Assembly (NCBI GenBank): GCA_021783525.1
Contig: JAJXTT010000008.1
Span: 1-17,248, forward strand
Direction of reading: 5' to 3'
DNA: 17,248 nucleotides
Source of the DNA: Pseudomonadota bacterium
GTDB lineage: Bacteria; Pseudomonadota; Gammaproteobacteria; Burkholderiales; Gallionellaceae
Shown: one piece after another, positions 1-7,787 of the stretch
Numbering within the stretch: position 1 is the stretch's first letter
Layout: each line of letters opens with the position of its first letter
The notes under the pieces: generated by a model
Told to the model about the DNA's origin: nothing
Database searches by the model: none
Seen by the model: the letters and a program-made list of their open reading frames with translations, nothing else
Made by a program: the position numbers and the translations under genes

Positions 1-3000
1 TCGACGACCAGCGCTACAACATCCAGACCATATGGGAGCCGCTGGTGCCTCGCGTCACGGTGAACCTGTACCAGCAGAAAACGCTGCCGGACGGCACCAC
101 GACGCTGGCCCTGGTCGATACCACACAGACGTCGAGCTGGGATGACTGGGCCAACACAGTCTATGGCGCCGACGGCAAGCCGTACATCCTCAACCCGGAC
201 CAGACCCTGCGCGATCCCGCGACCGGCGCGCTTGCTGCACCCTCCGCTTATCCCCCCGGCGCGCAAGTCAACATGCAATGCCCGGGCCAACTGCCCGGAC
301 CGGCAGCGGGTGCATTGCCGCCGTACGACATGACCAAGGTGGATCCCTTCACCAATTTCACCCTGGGCAACGACCAGTTCCGCTGCTATGACGGCTTCCA
401 CAACTGGAACCAGGTGCAGGCGGCTCCGTATGACGGGCGCTACAACTTCCCCAGCCCGGCCTATATCGCTGCGCATCCGCTGACAGCGGCGCAGCAGGCT
501 GCAGGACAGACGCTGGTGAGCTTGCCTGTCGGCCAGTATGTGGTCGAGGCGGTCACGCCTCCCGGCTATGAGATCGTCAAGGAAGAGGACAAGAACATCC
601 TGATCGGCGACGCGTTCGTCGCGCCGGTGACCCAGCAGTTCGGCGCCCTCGCCAGCATCTTCATCCTGCCCGACCAGGCCACGCTGAACAATGCCAACCC
701 GTTCAACCCGAGCACGGGCGATGCGGGATTCCAGAGCAACCCGACTTCGAATCTCGGCGTGACGGCATCGATGATCACTTTCCCGGAATGCGTGGGCAAC
801 CTGCACCGCGTGCCTGACTACCTGAGCCTGTTCCCCGCGGCCCAGCAAGTCGCGCCGTTTGCCGGCATGGACAGGCCGCTGTGCGACCGCAAGCTGGTGA
901 CTGTCGGTGACCAGATGCAGGCCAGCGCGAACTTCTTCGTCTTCACCGAAGTGCCTGTCGCCTCCAACAACACCGGCATCATCCTCGACGACGCTTCCTC
1001 GGAATTCAACCAGGCTGCGCCCGATTTCGGCGAGAAGGCTTCCGTGCCGTTCGTCCCGGTATCCACCAAGGACTTCAATGGCCGCGAGATCAGCCGCGCG
1101 TACTCCGACCAGTGGGGCGCCTACAACATGATGCTGCCTTCGAGCTGGCTGGTGAACCCGCCGACCCCCTCGGGCTATGGCCCCAACATGCTGATCAACT
1201 GCATGAACGATCCGGGACCGATCCCCGCAACGAATGCGCTGGGCCAATGGATAGACGTGAACGGCAATGTGGTCACCACGCCCGCGCAGGCGAAGCAGAT
1301 CACCGATCCGCAATACAACCCGGCATACAGCAACTTCTGCTACACCAACCCGTTCATGCCGTCGCAGACGACCTACCTGGATACGCCGGTGTTGCCGATC
1401 GCGGCCTTCGCGGCGGGCTACAACCCGACCGATTGCGCCTACCCGGATGCCACACCGGCCATCCTGCGCGTTGACAGCGGTGCCGGCTTCGGCCCCTATC
1501 TGACAGCGGCAGGCGGCACCCTGACCATCACCGCTTTGGGCGACCAGCAAGTGCAGAATCCGGCCTACGCAGGGCCCTTCGCGGCGACCGGCCCGGCCAG
1601 CCAGCGGACACTCCTGCGCCATTACGGTTTCGGCGCACAGGGTGCGGCCAGCCAGGTCACCATCGGCGGCGTGCCGATGGTGGTGACGGGATGGAACGAC
1701 ACCACGATCACCGTCAACGTGCCTCCTGCAGTCGGCAACTGGAAAGGTGGCGAGCTCGTGATTACCGCGGCCAACGGCAAGGTCAGCGTGGACACCGTCA
1801 CGGTGACACTTGAGAACCGCGCACCCAAACGCGTGCAGGGCGCCAGCGGCCAGACCATCCAGGCAGCCATCGACGCGGCCACGCCGGGTGACCTGATCCT
1901 GGTCGACGCAGGCACCTACAACGAACTGGTCATCATGTGGAAACCGGTGCGCCTGCAGGGCGTGGGCGCGGCCGCGGTGATCATCAACGCGGCGAAGTAC
2001 CCGACCACCAAGCTCGAAGTCTGGCGGCCGATGATCAATGCGATGTTCGGTATCGACACCAACACCGGCAACCCTGCCGCACAGGCCCAGGTGGACCCCC
2101 TGCCCGGACAGGAGATCACCGGCGGCGTGGTACTGCTTGAACCCTCGGTGCTCGGCACCGAGGAAGGCGCAGGCATCACCGTGCTGGCGAAAGGCTACAG
2201 GCCGGACGGCGTAACGCCATTGACCAACAGCAACAGGGACTGCCGCTACACCTCGACCACCGTGCAGTTCGATCTGGTGAACGGGGCAAACACAAAACCG
2301 CAACCGGGACTCAGCAACTTCCTGTGTGCACCATCGCGTATCGACGGCGTCAGCGTTACCGGCGGCGATTCGGGCGGCGGCATCTACGTCAACGGCTGGG
2401 CGCACAACCTGGAAATCGCCAACAACCGCGTCTACGGCAATGCCGGCGCGCTGAACGGCGGTGTCAGGATCGGCGTTCCCTATCTCGAGATCGCGGGTTA
2501 TCCGGGCCAGTTTGAGAACGCGAACGGCACGCTCGGCGGCAGGCCCAGCCTGGCTGAAGAGCGGGAAGGCGCCGGAAACGAAGAGAACGAAGGCGGCATC
2601 GCCGGGCTCGGCTACGACCAGAACGTGCGCATCCACCATAATGCGATCACCAAGAACGGCGTCGTCGAGGGCACCACCGGACAAGGCGGCGCCGGAGGCG
2701 GTGTGTCGATCTGCACCGGCAGCGACGGCTACAGCGTCGACCACAACTGGATCTGTGGCAACTACAGCCAGTCTGACGGCGGCGGTATCGGCCATCTGGG
2801 CTACAGCCAGGACGGGACAATCGCCTACAACCAGATCCTGTTCAATCAGAGCTTCCAGCAGACCAATTCCACCCACGGCGGCGGCATCTTCGTCGGGGGC
2901 GAACCGGCCCTGGCCTTGCAGACGCTGACCTTGGGCACCGGCAACCTCACGATCGATGCGAACATCATCCGCGGCAACTTTGCCGAGTCCGGCCAGGGGG

Positions 3001-4037
3001 GCGGCATCCGTCTGCAACAGGTGAACGGCGCCGAAGTCCAGGCCTTCCCGCGCAGGCCCTCGACCTGGTTCAGGGTGAAGATGAGCAACAACATCATAGA
3101 CAACAACGTGACCGCTTGGGCAGGCGGCGGCATTTCGATGAGCGATGTGCTCAATGTGAGCACGATCATCAACAACACCGTAGCCTCGAACGACAGTACG
3201 GGCACGGCCGGCGTGCTGCTGACCGGCACCGGCGAATCGGCGACCTCGACCGGCACCGGCCGGCCGGGACCGGCGGGTATCTCTTCCGAGCCGACTAGCA
3301 CCCAGTTGCTTAACGCGATCTCGACGTCCACCACCAATGCAGTGCGGGTAGCCAACCAGATCGCCAATCCGCTGCTGGAGAACAACATCGTCTGGCAGAA
3401 CCGCTCGTTCTACTACTCGACGGTGGCTGGCCAAGGCGCGCTCTGTTCGTCCAACGGCGGCACGGGAAGCTGCACGCAGTTGCCGGCCCAGACGACAACG
3501 GGAGAATGCACCGGCGCGCCCGCTTACTGGGATCTGGGCGTGCTGACTGACACCAGCGTGACCCCGAACGGCAACGCCAACCTGCGGCTGCACCCGACCT
3601 ATTCCGTGCTGTCCAGCACCACCGGCTACGGAACCGACTCCGTGACGCACAACAGCAACACCGATCCGCAGCTTGTCAATCTGTACTGCAACGGCTCGCG
3701 TGTGACACCCGAGTATCCGGCCGTCATCAATCCGCCCAGCGTCAAGGCCATGCAGGCGGTCGCGACAGTCGACGAGGGCAACAACTACATCAACGTGCGC
3801 TACGGCCCGCTGTACCTGACCAAGCCGACCACCACCGGCGTTGCACCGTTTGGCGATTACCACATCGCCGCGGGCTCACCGGCAGTGAATACCGCCAGTG
3901 CGAACCAGGCTCCGAACCATGACGTCGATGCACAACCCAGGCCGCAGGGCGCGGGCTACGACATCGGCGCAGACGAAGTGCCTGCCGCCGGCGGCCTGCA
4001 GGCGTTGCGCGCCTTCATACGGAGAACAGGAAATTAG
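1..4037 (+). CDS. Large exported multidomain beta-helix protein (5' end off window)
   Basis: The reading frame is open from the window edge (first full codon at 3) to the TAG at 4035-4037, about 1344 residues, so the gene starts to the left; the GTG at 45 lies inside a domain and is not a convincing start. Domains in order: an SdrD_B/prealbumin-like module (nt ~20-620) with VPRVTVNLY at its start and LPVGQYVVEAVTPPGYE near its end; a long segment without a recognised fold; an IPT/TIG-like Ig fold (nt ~1450-1815); a pectin-lyase-like right-handed beta-helix opening with TIQAAIDAATPGDLILVDAG (nt ~1850-3400); and a C-terminal segment matching choice-of-anchor Q proteins (YHIAAGSPAVN, then GYDIGADE, nt ~3850-3990). 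Such modules are typical of surface or secreted proteins. It heads a tight operon with a SCO protein and a cytochrome and faces a type II-like secretion operon, so it is the likely cargo. No multicopper oxidase His motifs are visible; these could lie upstream. Function unknown. Confidence 0.85.
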   Translation, partial: DDQRYNIQTIWEPLVPRVTVNLYQQKTLPDGTTTLALVDTTQTSSWDDWANTVYGADGKPYILNPDQTLRDPATGALAAPSAYPPGAQVNMQCPGQLPGPAAGALPPYDMTKVDPFTNFTLGNDQFRCYDGFHNWNQVQAAPYDGRYNFPSPAYIAAHPLTAAQQAAGQTLVSLPVGQYVVEAVTPPGYEIVKEEDKNILIGDAFVAPVTQQFGALASIFILPDQATLNNANPFNPSTGDAGFQSNPTSNLGVTASMITFPECVGNLHRVPDYLSLFPAAQQVAPFAGMDRPLCDRKLVTVGDQMQASANFFVFTEVPVASNNTGIILDDASSEFNQAAPDFGEKASVPFVPVSTKDFNGREISRAYSDQWGAYNMMLPSSWLVNPPTPSGYGPNMLINCMNDPGPIPATNALGQWIDVNGNVVTTPAQAKQITDPQYNPAYSNFCYTNPFMPSQTTYLDTPVLPIAAFAAGYNPTDCAYPDATPAILRVDSGAGFGPYLTAAGGTLTITALGDQQVQNPAYAGPFAATGPASQRTLLRHYGFGAQGAASQVTIGGVPMVVTGWNDTTITVNVPPAVGNWKGGELVITAANGKVSVDTVTVTLENRAPKRVQGASGQTIQAAIDAATPGDLILVDAGTYNELVIMWKPVRLQGVGAAAVIINAAKYPTTKLEVWRPMINAMFGIDTNTGNPAAQAQVDPLPGQEITGGVVLLEPSVLGTEEGAGITVLAKGYRPDGVTPLTNSNRDCRYTSTTVQFDLVNGANTKPQPGLSNFLCAPSRIDGVSVTGGDSGGGIYVNGWAHNLEIANNRVYGNAGALNGGVRIGVPYLEIAGYPGQFENANGTLGGRPSLAEEREGAGNEENEGGIAGLGYDQNVRIHHNAITKNGVVEGTTGQGGAGGGVSICTGSDGYSVDHNWICGNYSQSDGGGIGHLGYSQDGTIAYNQILFNQSFQQTNSTHGGGIFVGGEPALALQTLTLGTGNLTIDANIIRGNFAESGQGGGIRLQQVNGAEVQAFPRRPSTWFRVKMSNNIIDNNVTAWAGGGISMSDVLNVSTIINNTVASNDSTGTAGVLLTGTGESATSTGTGRPGPAGISSEPTSTQLLNAISTSTTNAVRVANQIANPLLENNIVWQNRSFYYSTVAGQGALCSSNGGTGSCTQLPAQTTTGECTGAPAYWDLGVLTDTSVTPNGNANLRLHPTYSVLSSTTGYGTDSVTHNSNTDPQLVNLYCNGSRVTPEYPAVINPPSVKAMQAVATVDEGNNYINVRYGPLYLTKPTTTGVAPFGDYHIAAGSPAVNTASANQAPNHDVDAQPRPQGAGYDIGADEVPAAGGLQALRAFIRRTGN
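2391..3235 (+). repeat. Degenerate parallel beta-helix coils in the large exported protein
   Basis: About seven imperfect coils of 20-40 residues can be read, each with an Asn-rich turn and most with a Gly-rich turn: NLEIANNRVYGN, VRIHHNAITKNG with GGAGGGVSI, YSVDHNWICGN with DGGGIG, IAYNQILFNQS with HGGGIFV, LTIDANIIRGN with GQGGGIRL, VKMSNNIIDNN with AGGGISM, and STIINNTVASND. The N-x-x-x-x-N then G-G-G-I/V-x-I/V/L pattern is the hallmark of right-handed beta-helix (NosD/pectin lyase-like) repeats. The repetition is at protein level; the DNA itself is not tandemly repeated. Confidence 0.75.
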
Positions 4038-4039
4038 CC

Positions 4040-4537
4040 ATGAGAAAAGAGGCCTCTCAGGGACTGTTGCTCGCGGGCTTGCTCGCGGGCAGCTTTTTTC
4101 TGGCGGAAGCGTCGGCTGGCGCCATCAACGACAGTCCGGGAACCGACGCGGTCGCGCAAGCGAACGGGGGCAGGCAGAAATTTGCCGGAAGCCGTCCCAG
4201 CATGTACTTCAAGCGCACCTGGGGCATCGACGTGGTCGGCGTGCATCCGGTGTCGTCCGGCCAGATGCTGGCATTCCGCTACCGCGTGCTGGACGAGGTG
4301 AAGGCCAGGGCGCTGTTCGACAAAACCTTGAAACCTTACCTGATCGACGAAGCGACCGGCACCCGGCTGGCCGTGCCGTCGATGGAGAATGTGGGCGACT
4401 TGCGGCAGGACGTCACGCCTGAGCCGGACCGGATCTATTACATGATCTTCGGGAATCCGGGCAAGCTGGTCAAACAGGGAAGCCGCGTCAGCATCGTGAT
4501 AGGGAATTTTCATATTGATGGATTGATCGTCGATTAG
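4040..4537 (+). CDS. Small exported protein of unknown function (165 aa)
   Basis: It begins 2 nt after the stop of the large protein, with AGGA at 4028-4031 inside the preceding codons as a plausible ribosome site. The N-terminus MRKEASQGLLLAGLLAGSFF followed by a cleavage-like EASA-G is a Sec signal peptide, so the mature protein of about 140 residues should be periplasmic or beyond. The mature part looks like one compact beta-rich domain containing RTWGIDVVGV, MLAFRYRVLD, LKPYLIDEATG and YYMIFGNPGKLV. I do not recognise a named function. My impression is that similar short proteins occur beside redox and multicopper gene clusters in other bacteria, but I could not test this. It has no heme motif and no Cys in the mature region, so a structural, chaperone or anchoring role is more likely than a catalytic one (inference). 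Confidence 0.85.
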   Translation: MRKEASQGLLLAGLLAGSFFLAEASAGAINDSPGTDAVAQANGGRQKFAGSRPSMYFKRTWGIDVVGVHPVSSGQMLAFRYRVLDEVKARALFDKTLKPYLIDEATGTRLAVPSMENVGDLRQDVTPEPDRIYYMIFGNPGKLVKQGSRVSIVIGNFHIDGLIVD

Positions 4538-4547
4538 GAGAAACAAA

Positions 4548-5396
4548 ATGAACGCTCGATACCTGCTCGCTTCACTGATCTGCATGCTGCTGTCTGCGAC
4601 GCCCGCCTTCGCCGCCGGCAAGGCCAAGGCGGAATCCGGCGAAACGCTGGGCGTGCAACAGATCGTCCAGAAGAACGTCGCCGCGCGCGGCGGACTGAAA
4701 GCATGGCACAAGGTGAAGACGATGCGCATGACCGGCAAGATCGACGCCGGAAAACTCAGGTCGAAACCTCCAGTCCCCCTGTATGCCGTGAGCAAGGTGC
4801 GGTTCGACCCCCGCAAGAGCAAGACCGAACCCGAGGCCAAAGTCGTCCAGCTGCCCTTCGTCATGGATCTGAAGCGTCCCGGCAAGATGCGCTTCGAACT
4901 GGAATTCCGCGGCGATACCGCGATACAGGCGTACGACGGCGCAAGCGGCTGGAAATTGCGGCCATTCCTCGGGCGCCGCGACATCGAGCCATTTAGCCAG
5001 GACGAGATGAAGCAGGCATCCCAGCAGCAGGAACTCGACGGCTTCCTGATCGATTACGCCGCCAAGGGCACCCGGGTGGAATCGGAGGGCATCGAGAAAG
5101 TGGAAGGACATGATGCCTACAAGCTCAAACTCACGCTCAAGGACGGCCAGGAGCGTCACGTCTGGGTGGATGCCGCCACTTTCCTGGAGATCAAGATCGA
5201 CGGCACCCGCCGCATGGATGGCAAGCCCCGGCAAGTGGCGACCTGGTTCCGCGATTACAGATCCGTGAACGGGCTCATGCTGCCCTTTACCATCGAAACC
5301 AGCGTCGACGGCGTGAATGGCTCCGAGGGCATCCATGTCGAGCAGGTGGAGATCAATCCGAAGCTGGCCGACTCGCGATTCACCCGGCCTGACTGA
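4548..5396 (+). CDS. LolA-like periplasmic protein (outer-membrane lipoprotein-sorting-like fold)
   Basis: The start is the ATG at 4548, with a strong AGGAG at 4536-4540 overlapping the previous stop codon and a 7-nt spacer. A clear signal peptide (MNARYLLASLICMLLSATPA, then FA-A) directs it to the periplasm. The 282-residue protein has the layout of LolA/LolB-like proteins: an N-terminal helix (QIVQKNVAARGGLKAWHKVK), then alternating beta strands with RPGKMRFELEF, AIQAYDGASGWKL, GHDAYKLKLTLKDG and RHVWVDAATFLEIKI. Known members bind lipids or lipoproteins in a half-barrel. In this operon it could escort a lipidated or hydrophobic partner of the cargo or secretion system to the outer membrane (inference). 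It differs from canonical housekeeping LolA in length and context. The last codons precede the SCO gene by 16 nt. Confidence 0.8.
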   Translation: MNARYLLASLICMLLSATPAFAAGKAKAESGETLGVQQIVQKNVAARGGLKAWHKVKTMRMTGKIDAGKLRSKPPVPLYAVSKVRFDPRKSKTEPEAKVVQLPFVMDLKRPGKMRFELEFRGDTAIQAYDGASGWKLRPFLGRRDIEPFSQDEMKQASQQQELDGFLIDYAAKGTRVESEGIEKVEGHDAYKLKLTLKDGQERHVWVDAATFLEIKIDGTRRMDGKPRQVATWFRDYRSVNGLMLPFTIETSVDGVNGSEGIHVEQVEINPKLADSRFTRPD

Positions 5397-5400
5397 GAAC

Positions 5401-5405
5401 GGAGG
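5401..5405 (+). promoter_or_regulatory. Ribosome binding site GGAGG deciding the SCO start
   Basis: GGAGG lies 7 nt before the ATG at 5413, which opens a signal peptide. This favours 5413 over the in-frame upstream start at 5317, which would overlap the preceding gene and lacks a signal sequence. Confidence 0.75.
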
Positions 5406-5412
5406 AACGACC

Positions 5413-6084
5413 ATGAGACCGATCCGTACGATGCTGGGTATTGCCCTTGCCTTCGGCATGGCCGGAGCGCCCGCCGCATACGCCGGCGATGAAATGCACA
5501 TGGGCATGAACATGGATATGTCGCACATGGACATGTCCGGTGGCGCGGGCACCGGTCCGCATGCCCACCATCATCACATGGAACAACAGAAAGTGACGCG
5601 GATGACCGCCGATTACAGCGTGCCGCAGATCAGGCTCGTGCGCGACGACAACCGTACCGTCTCCCTTCCCGACGAAATGAACGACGGGCGCCCGGTCATC
5701 CTGAATTTCATCTATACGGCCTGCACGGCCGTTTGCCCCGTCACCAGCCGGACATTCGAGCAGTTGCAGGACATGCTCGGGAACGATAGGGACAAGGTGC
5801 ACATGATTTCGATCACGATCGATCCGGAACAGGACACTCCCGAGCGCCTGTCTGCCTACGCGCGCAAGTACGATGCCAAATCGCAGTGGCGGTTCTATAC
5901 CGGCAGCAGCGAGGCCATCCTTGCCGCCCAGCGCGCCTTCGACGTGTATCACGGCGACAAGATGAACCACGCGCCCGTGACGCTGCTGCGGGCCGCTCCC
6001 GGGCAATCCTGGCTGAGGATAGACGGCTTCGCTTCGGCGGACGAACTGCTGGGCGAGTACCGAAAACTGGTCCATGCCCCATAG
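5413..6084 (+). CDS. SCO1/SenC-family copper chaperone with Met/His-rich N-terminus
   Basis: This is a 223-residue exported thioredoxin-fold protein. The signal peptide MRPIRTMLGIALAFGMAGAP ends near AYA-G. Residues ~25-56 form an unusual Met/His-rich stretch (EMHMGMNMDMSHMDM, then HAHHHHM), a likely copper-binding tail. The SCO core follows: VILNFIYTACTAVCPV places the metal-binding CxxxC at Cys104 and Cys108, ISITIDPEQDTPERL is the typical post-motif strand, and His186 in MNHAPVTLL is the expected distal copper ligand. SCO proteins deliver copper to, or act as thiol reductants for, copper enzymes such as cytochrome oxidase CuA. No oxidase subunit lies nearby, so the client is more likely a copper protein of this cluster, possibly the large upstream protein (inference). 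The next gene starts 20 nt downstream. Confidence 0.93.
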   Translation: MRPIRTMLGIALAFGMAGAPAAYAGDEMHMGMNMDMSHMDMSGGAGTGPHAHHHHMEQQKVTRMTADYSVPQIRLVRDDNRTVSLPDEMNDGRPVILNFIYTACTAVCPVTSRTFEQLQDMLGNDRDKVHMISITIDPEQDTPERLSAYARKYDAKSQWRFYTGSSEAILAAQRAFDVYHGDKMNHAPVTLLRAAPGQSWLRIDGFASADELLGEYRKLVHAP

Positions 6085-6104
6085 AATCATCCGGGGATAG
6101 GCAG

Positions 6105-7712
6105 ATGCGAACCCTGACTGCACTGATCGTGGTTGTCCTGCTGGTCCCCGGCGCGTGGGCGGCACCCGCCGCATCCCGCGGGGAAGTGCTCTATCGCCAG
6201 GGCCTGCTGCCCACGGGAGAACCGTTGCGCGGAACGCGGGAGGCCGATGTCAATGTCGAAGGAGCCGCGGCCGCCTGCGTCTCGTGCCATCGCCGTAGCG
6301 GACTTGGCTCGCAGGAAGGCCGCTACATCATCCCTCCCATCATCGGAAGATACCTGTTCCGCCCGGGGCTCAGGAACATCGAGGACATGAACGTGCCGCA
6401 CGTCGAAGGCTACCGGCCCAATCGCAGCGCCTATACCGACGAGACGCTGGCGCGGGCCATCCGCGACGGCATCGATGCGGACGGGCGCGAACTCAATTAC
6501 CTGATGCCGCGCTTCAAGCTGGACGACGCGGCCATGAAGGACCTCATCGCCTACCTCAGGCAGCTCACGAGCCAGCCCGTGCCGGGAGTGACCGAAGATA
6601 CGCTGCACTTCGCCACGATCATCACGCCCGATACCGACCCGGCCAAACGGCAGGCCATGCTGTCAGTGCTCGAACAGTTCTTCGCCGACAAGAATTCGTT
6701 CATACGCGGCGGCCACCGGACCATGCATGCGTCGAGGGAGATCATGTATCGCGTCACCCGCCAGTGGAAATTGCATGTATGGGAACTGAACGGTCCGCCC
6801 GAAACATGGGAGCAGCAATTGCACGAACGGCTCACGGCGGAACCGGTATTTGCCGTCATTTCCGGACTGGGCGGAAAGACCTGGGCGCCGGTGCACCGCT
6901 TTTGCGAACACGAGGGCGTCCCATGCCTGTTGCCGAACATCGATCTTCCCGTGGTGGCCGAGAACGATTTCTATCCGGTCTATTTCTCCAAGGGCATCCT
7001 GCTGGAAGCCCAGCTGATCTCGCGCCAGATACGCGAAATGGAGTCCAGGCCGCGCAAGGTGACCCAGATCTTCCGGCGCGGCGACATCGGAGAGGATGCG
7101 GCAGCAGCGGTCCGGTCCTCCCTGCTGCCAGAGGGCATGCAGGTGCAGGATATCGCGCTTCCCGAATCCGGCTTGCCGCAGATGGTGGGCAGCGTGCTGA
7201 AGGACAATTCAGCGGGCAGTGTCGTCGTGCTCTGGCTCCGGCCGGGAGATCTGGCCGCACTGCCGGAGGCGCTGCCCCAAGTTCCGTCCGTTTTCATCTC
7301 GGGACTGATGGGCGGGCTCGAGCATTCCCCTGTCCCGACCTCCTGGCGCGAGGCGGCGCACATGAGCTATCCCTTCGACCTTCCCGACCAGCGCAGGATA
7401 CGCATGAACTTTCCCTCGATCTGGTTCAAGGTGCACAACATTCCTGTCGTTGACGAGCGTATGCAGTCCGATACCTACCTTGCCTGCGGAATCCTGGCGG
7501 AGACGCTGGCAGAGATGCTGGACAGTTTCGTGCGTGATTATCTTGTGGAACGCGTGGAGATCATGCTGAGCCACCGGGTGATCACCGGCTATTACCCCAG
7601 GCTCGGCCTGGCGCCCGGCCAGCGTTTCGCCTCCAAGGGAGGATACATGGTCAAACTTGCAGGAAAGGAAGGCAACAGGCTCGTGGCCGACAGCAACTGG
7701 ATCGTACCCTGA
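6105..7712 (+). CDS. Exported monoheme cytochrome c fused to a periplasmic-binding-protein-like domain
   Basis: The ATG at 6105 opens a signal peptide (MRTLTALIVVVLLVPGAWA, cleavage near AWA-A); an upstream in-frame extension to 5886 lies within the SCO gene and is rejected. Residues ~25-150 form a class I-like cytochrome c domain: one heme motif CVSCH at 58-62, YTDETLARAIRDGID, and Met134 in NYLMPRFKL as the likely sixth ligand, followed by MKDLIAYLRQL. Residues ~155-500 resemble a type 1 periplasmic binding fold (branched-chain amino-acid-receptor-like): LHFATIITPDTD, VFAVISGLGGKTWAPV, PCLLPNIDLPV, then VTQIFRRGDIGEDAAAAV and SVVVLWLRPGDLAALPEAL. No second heme motif is seen. The 535-residue fusion probably works in the periplasm as an electron carrier whose second domain binds a small ligand or partner (inference). 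It lies between the SCO gene and a sensor kinase. Confidence 0.9.
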   Translation: MRTLTALIVVVLLVPGAWAAPAASRGEVLYRQGLLPTGEPLRGTREADVNVEGAAAACVSCHRRSGLGSQEGRYIIPPIIGRYLFRPGLRNIEDMNVPHVEGYRPNRSAYTDETLARAIRDGIDADGRELNYLMPRFKLDDAAMKDLIAYLRQLTSQPVPGVTEDTLHFATIITPDTDPAKRQAMLSVLEQFFADKNSFIRGGHRTMHASREIMYRVTRQWKLHVWELNGPPETWEQQLHERLTAEPVFAVISGLGGKTWAPVHRFCEHEGVPCLLPNIDLPVVAENDFYPVYFSKGILLEAQLISRQIREMESRPRKVTQIFRRGDIGEDAAAAVRSSLLPEGMQVQDIALPESGLPQMVGSVLKDNSAGSVVVLWLRPGDLAALPEALPQVPSVFISGLMGGLEHSPVPTSWREAAHMSYPFDLPDQRRIRMNFPSIWFKVHNIPVVDERMQSDTYLACGILAETLAEMLDSFVRDYLVERVEIMLSHRVITGYYPRLGLAPGQRFASKGGYMVKLAGKEGNRLVADSNWIVP

Positions 7713-7726
7713 GCCGGATCGCCGGC
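7713..7726 (+). other. Small GC hairpin directly after the cytochrome stop codon
   Basis: A perfect inverted repeat GCCGG-ATCG-CCGGC begins on the base after the TGA. There is no T-tract behind it, so it is not a standard intrinsic terminator. It sits in the only sizeable gap (75 nt) of the + operon and could trim or stabilise the 3' end of the upstream message. I saw no convincing sigma-70 or sigma-54 promoter in the rest of this gap. Confidence 0.3.
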
Positions 7727-7773
7727 ATGCGCGGATTCCCGCTGAAGACGCGCGCATACCGTTATCACTTTTG

Positions 7774-7780
7774 AAAGGAG
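7774..7780 (+). promoter_or_regulatory. Ribosome binding site AAAGGAG for a TTG start
   Basis: AAAGGAG is followed by a 7-nt spacer and TTG at 7788. No ATG or GTG codon with a comparable site lies nearby in this frame, so the kinase most likely starts with TTG. Confidence 0.7.
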
Positions 7781-7787
7781 CATCGCC

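Noticed and set aside
2300..3235. Possible DNA tandem repeat or CRISPR-like array in the Gly/Asn-rich part of the giant gene
   Set aside because: The repetition is only at protein level, with variable spacing and no identical DNA repeats. It is explained by beta-helix coils.
1..4037. Multicopper oxidase domain in the visible part of the giant protein
   Set aside because: I looked for HxH, HCHxxxH and related copper motifs and found only isolated His pairs in beta-helix turns (for example IHHN). Any such domain must lie outside the window.
5317..5412. 32-codon N-terminal extension of the SCO gene
   Set aside because: It overlaps the LolA-like gene, while the ATG at 5413 has GGAGG and opens a signal peptide.
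4034..5552. Two long - strand open frames (316 and 326 codons) opposite the small exported protein and LolA-like genes
   Set aside because: Both lie fully antisense to genes with signal peptides, ribosome sites and operon spacing. They show no family resemblance.
5886..6104. 73-codon N-terminal extension of the cytochrome gene
   Set aside because: It lies inside the SCO gene in another frame, is Arg-rich, and would bury the signal peptide that starts at 6105.
7713..7787. Separate promoter for the sensor kinase
   Set aside because: No convincing -35/-10 or sigma-54 (GG-N10-GC) pair is visible in the 75-nt gap, only the ribosome site and a small hairpin.
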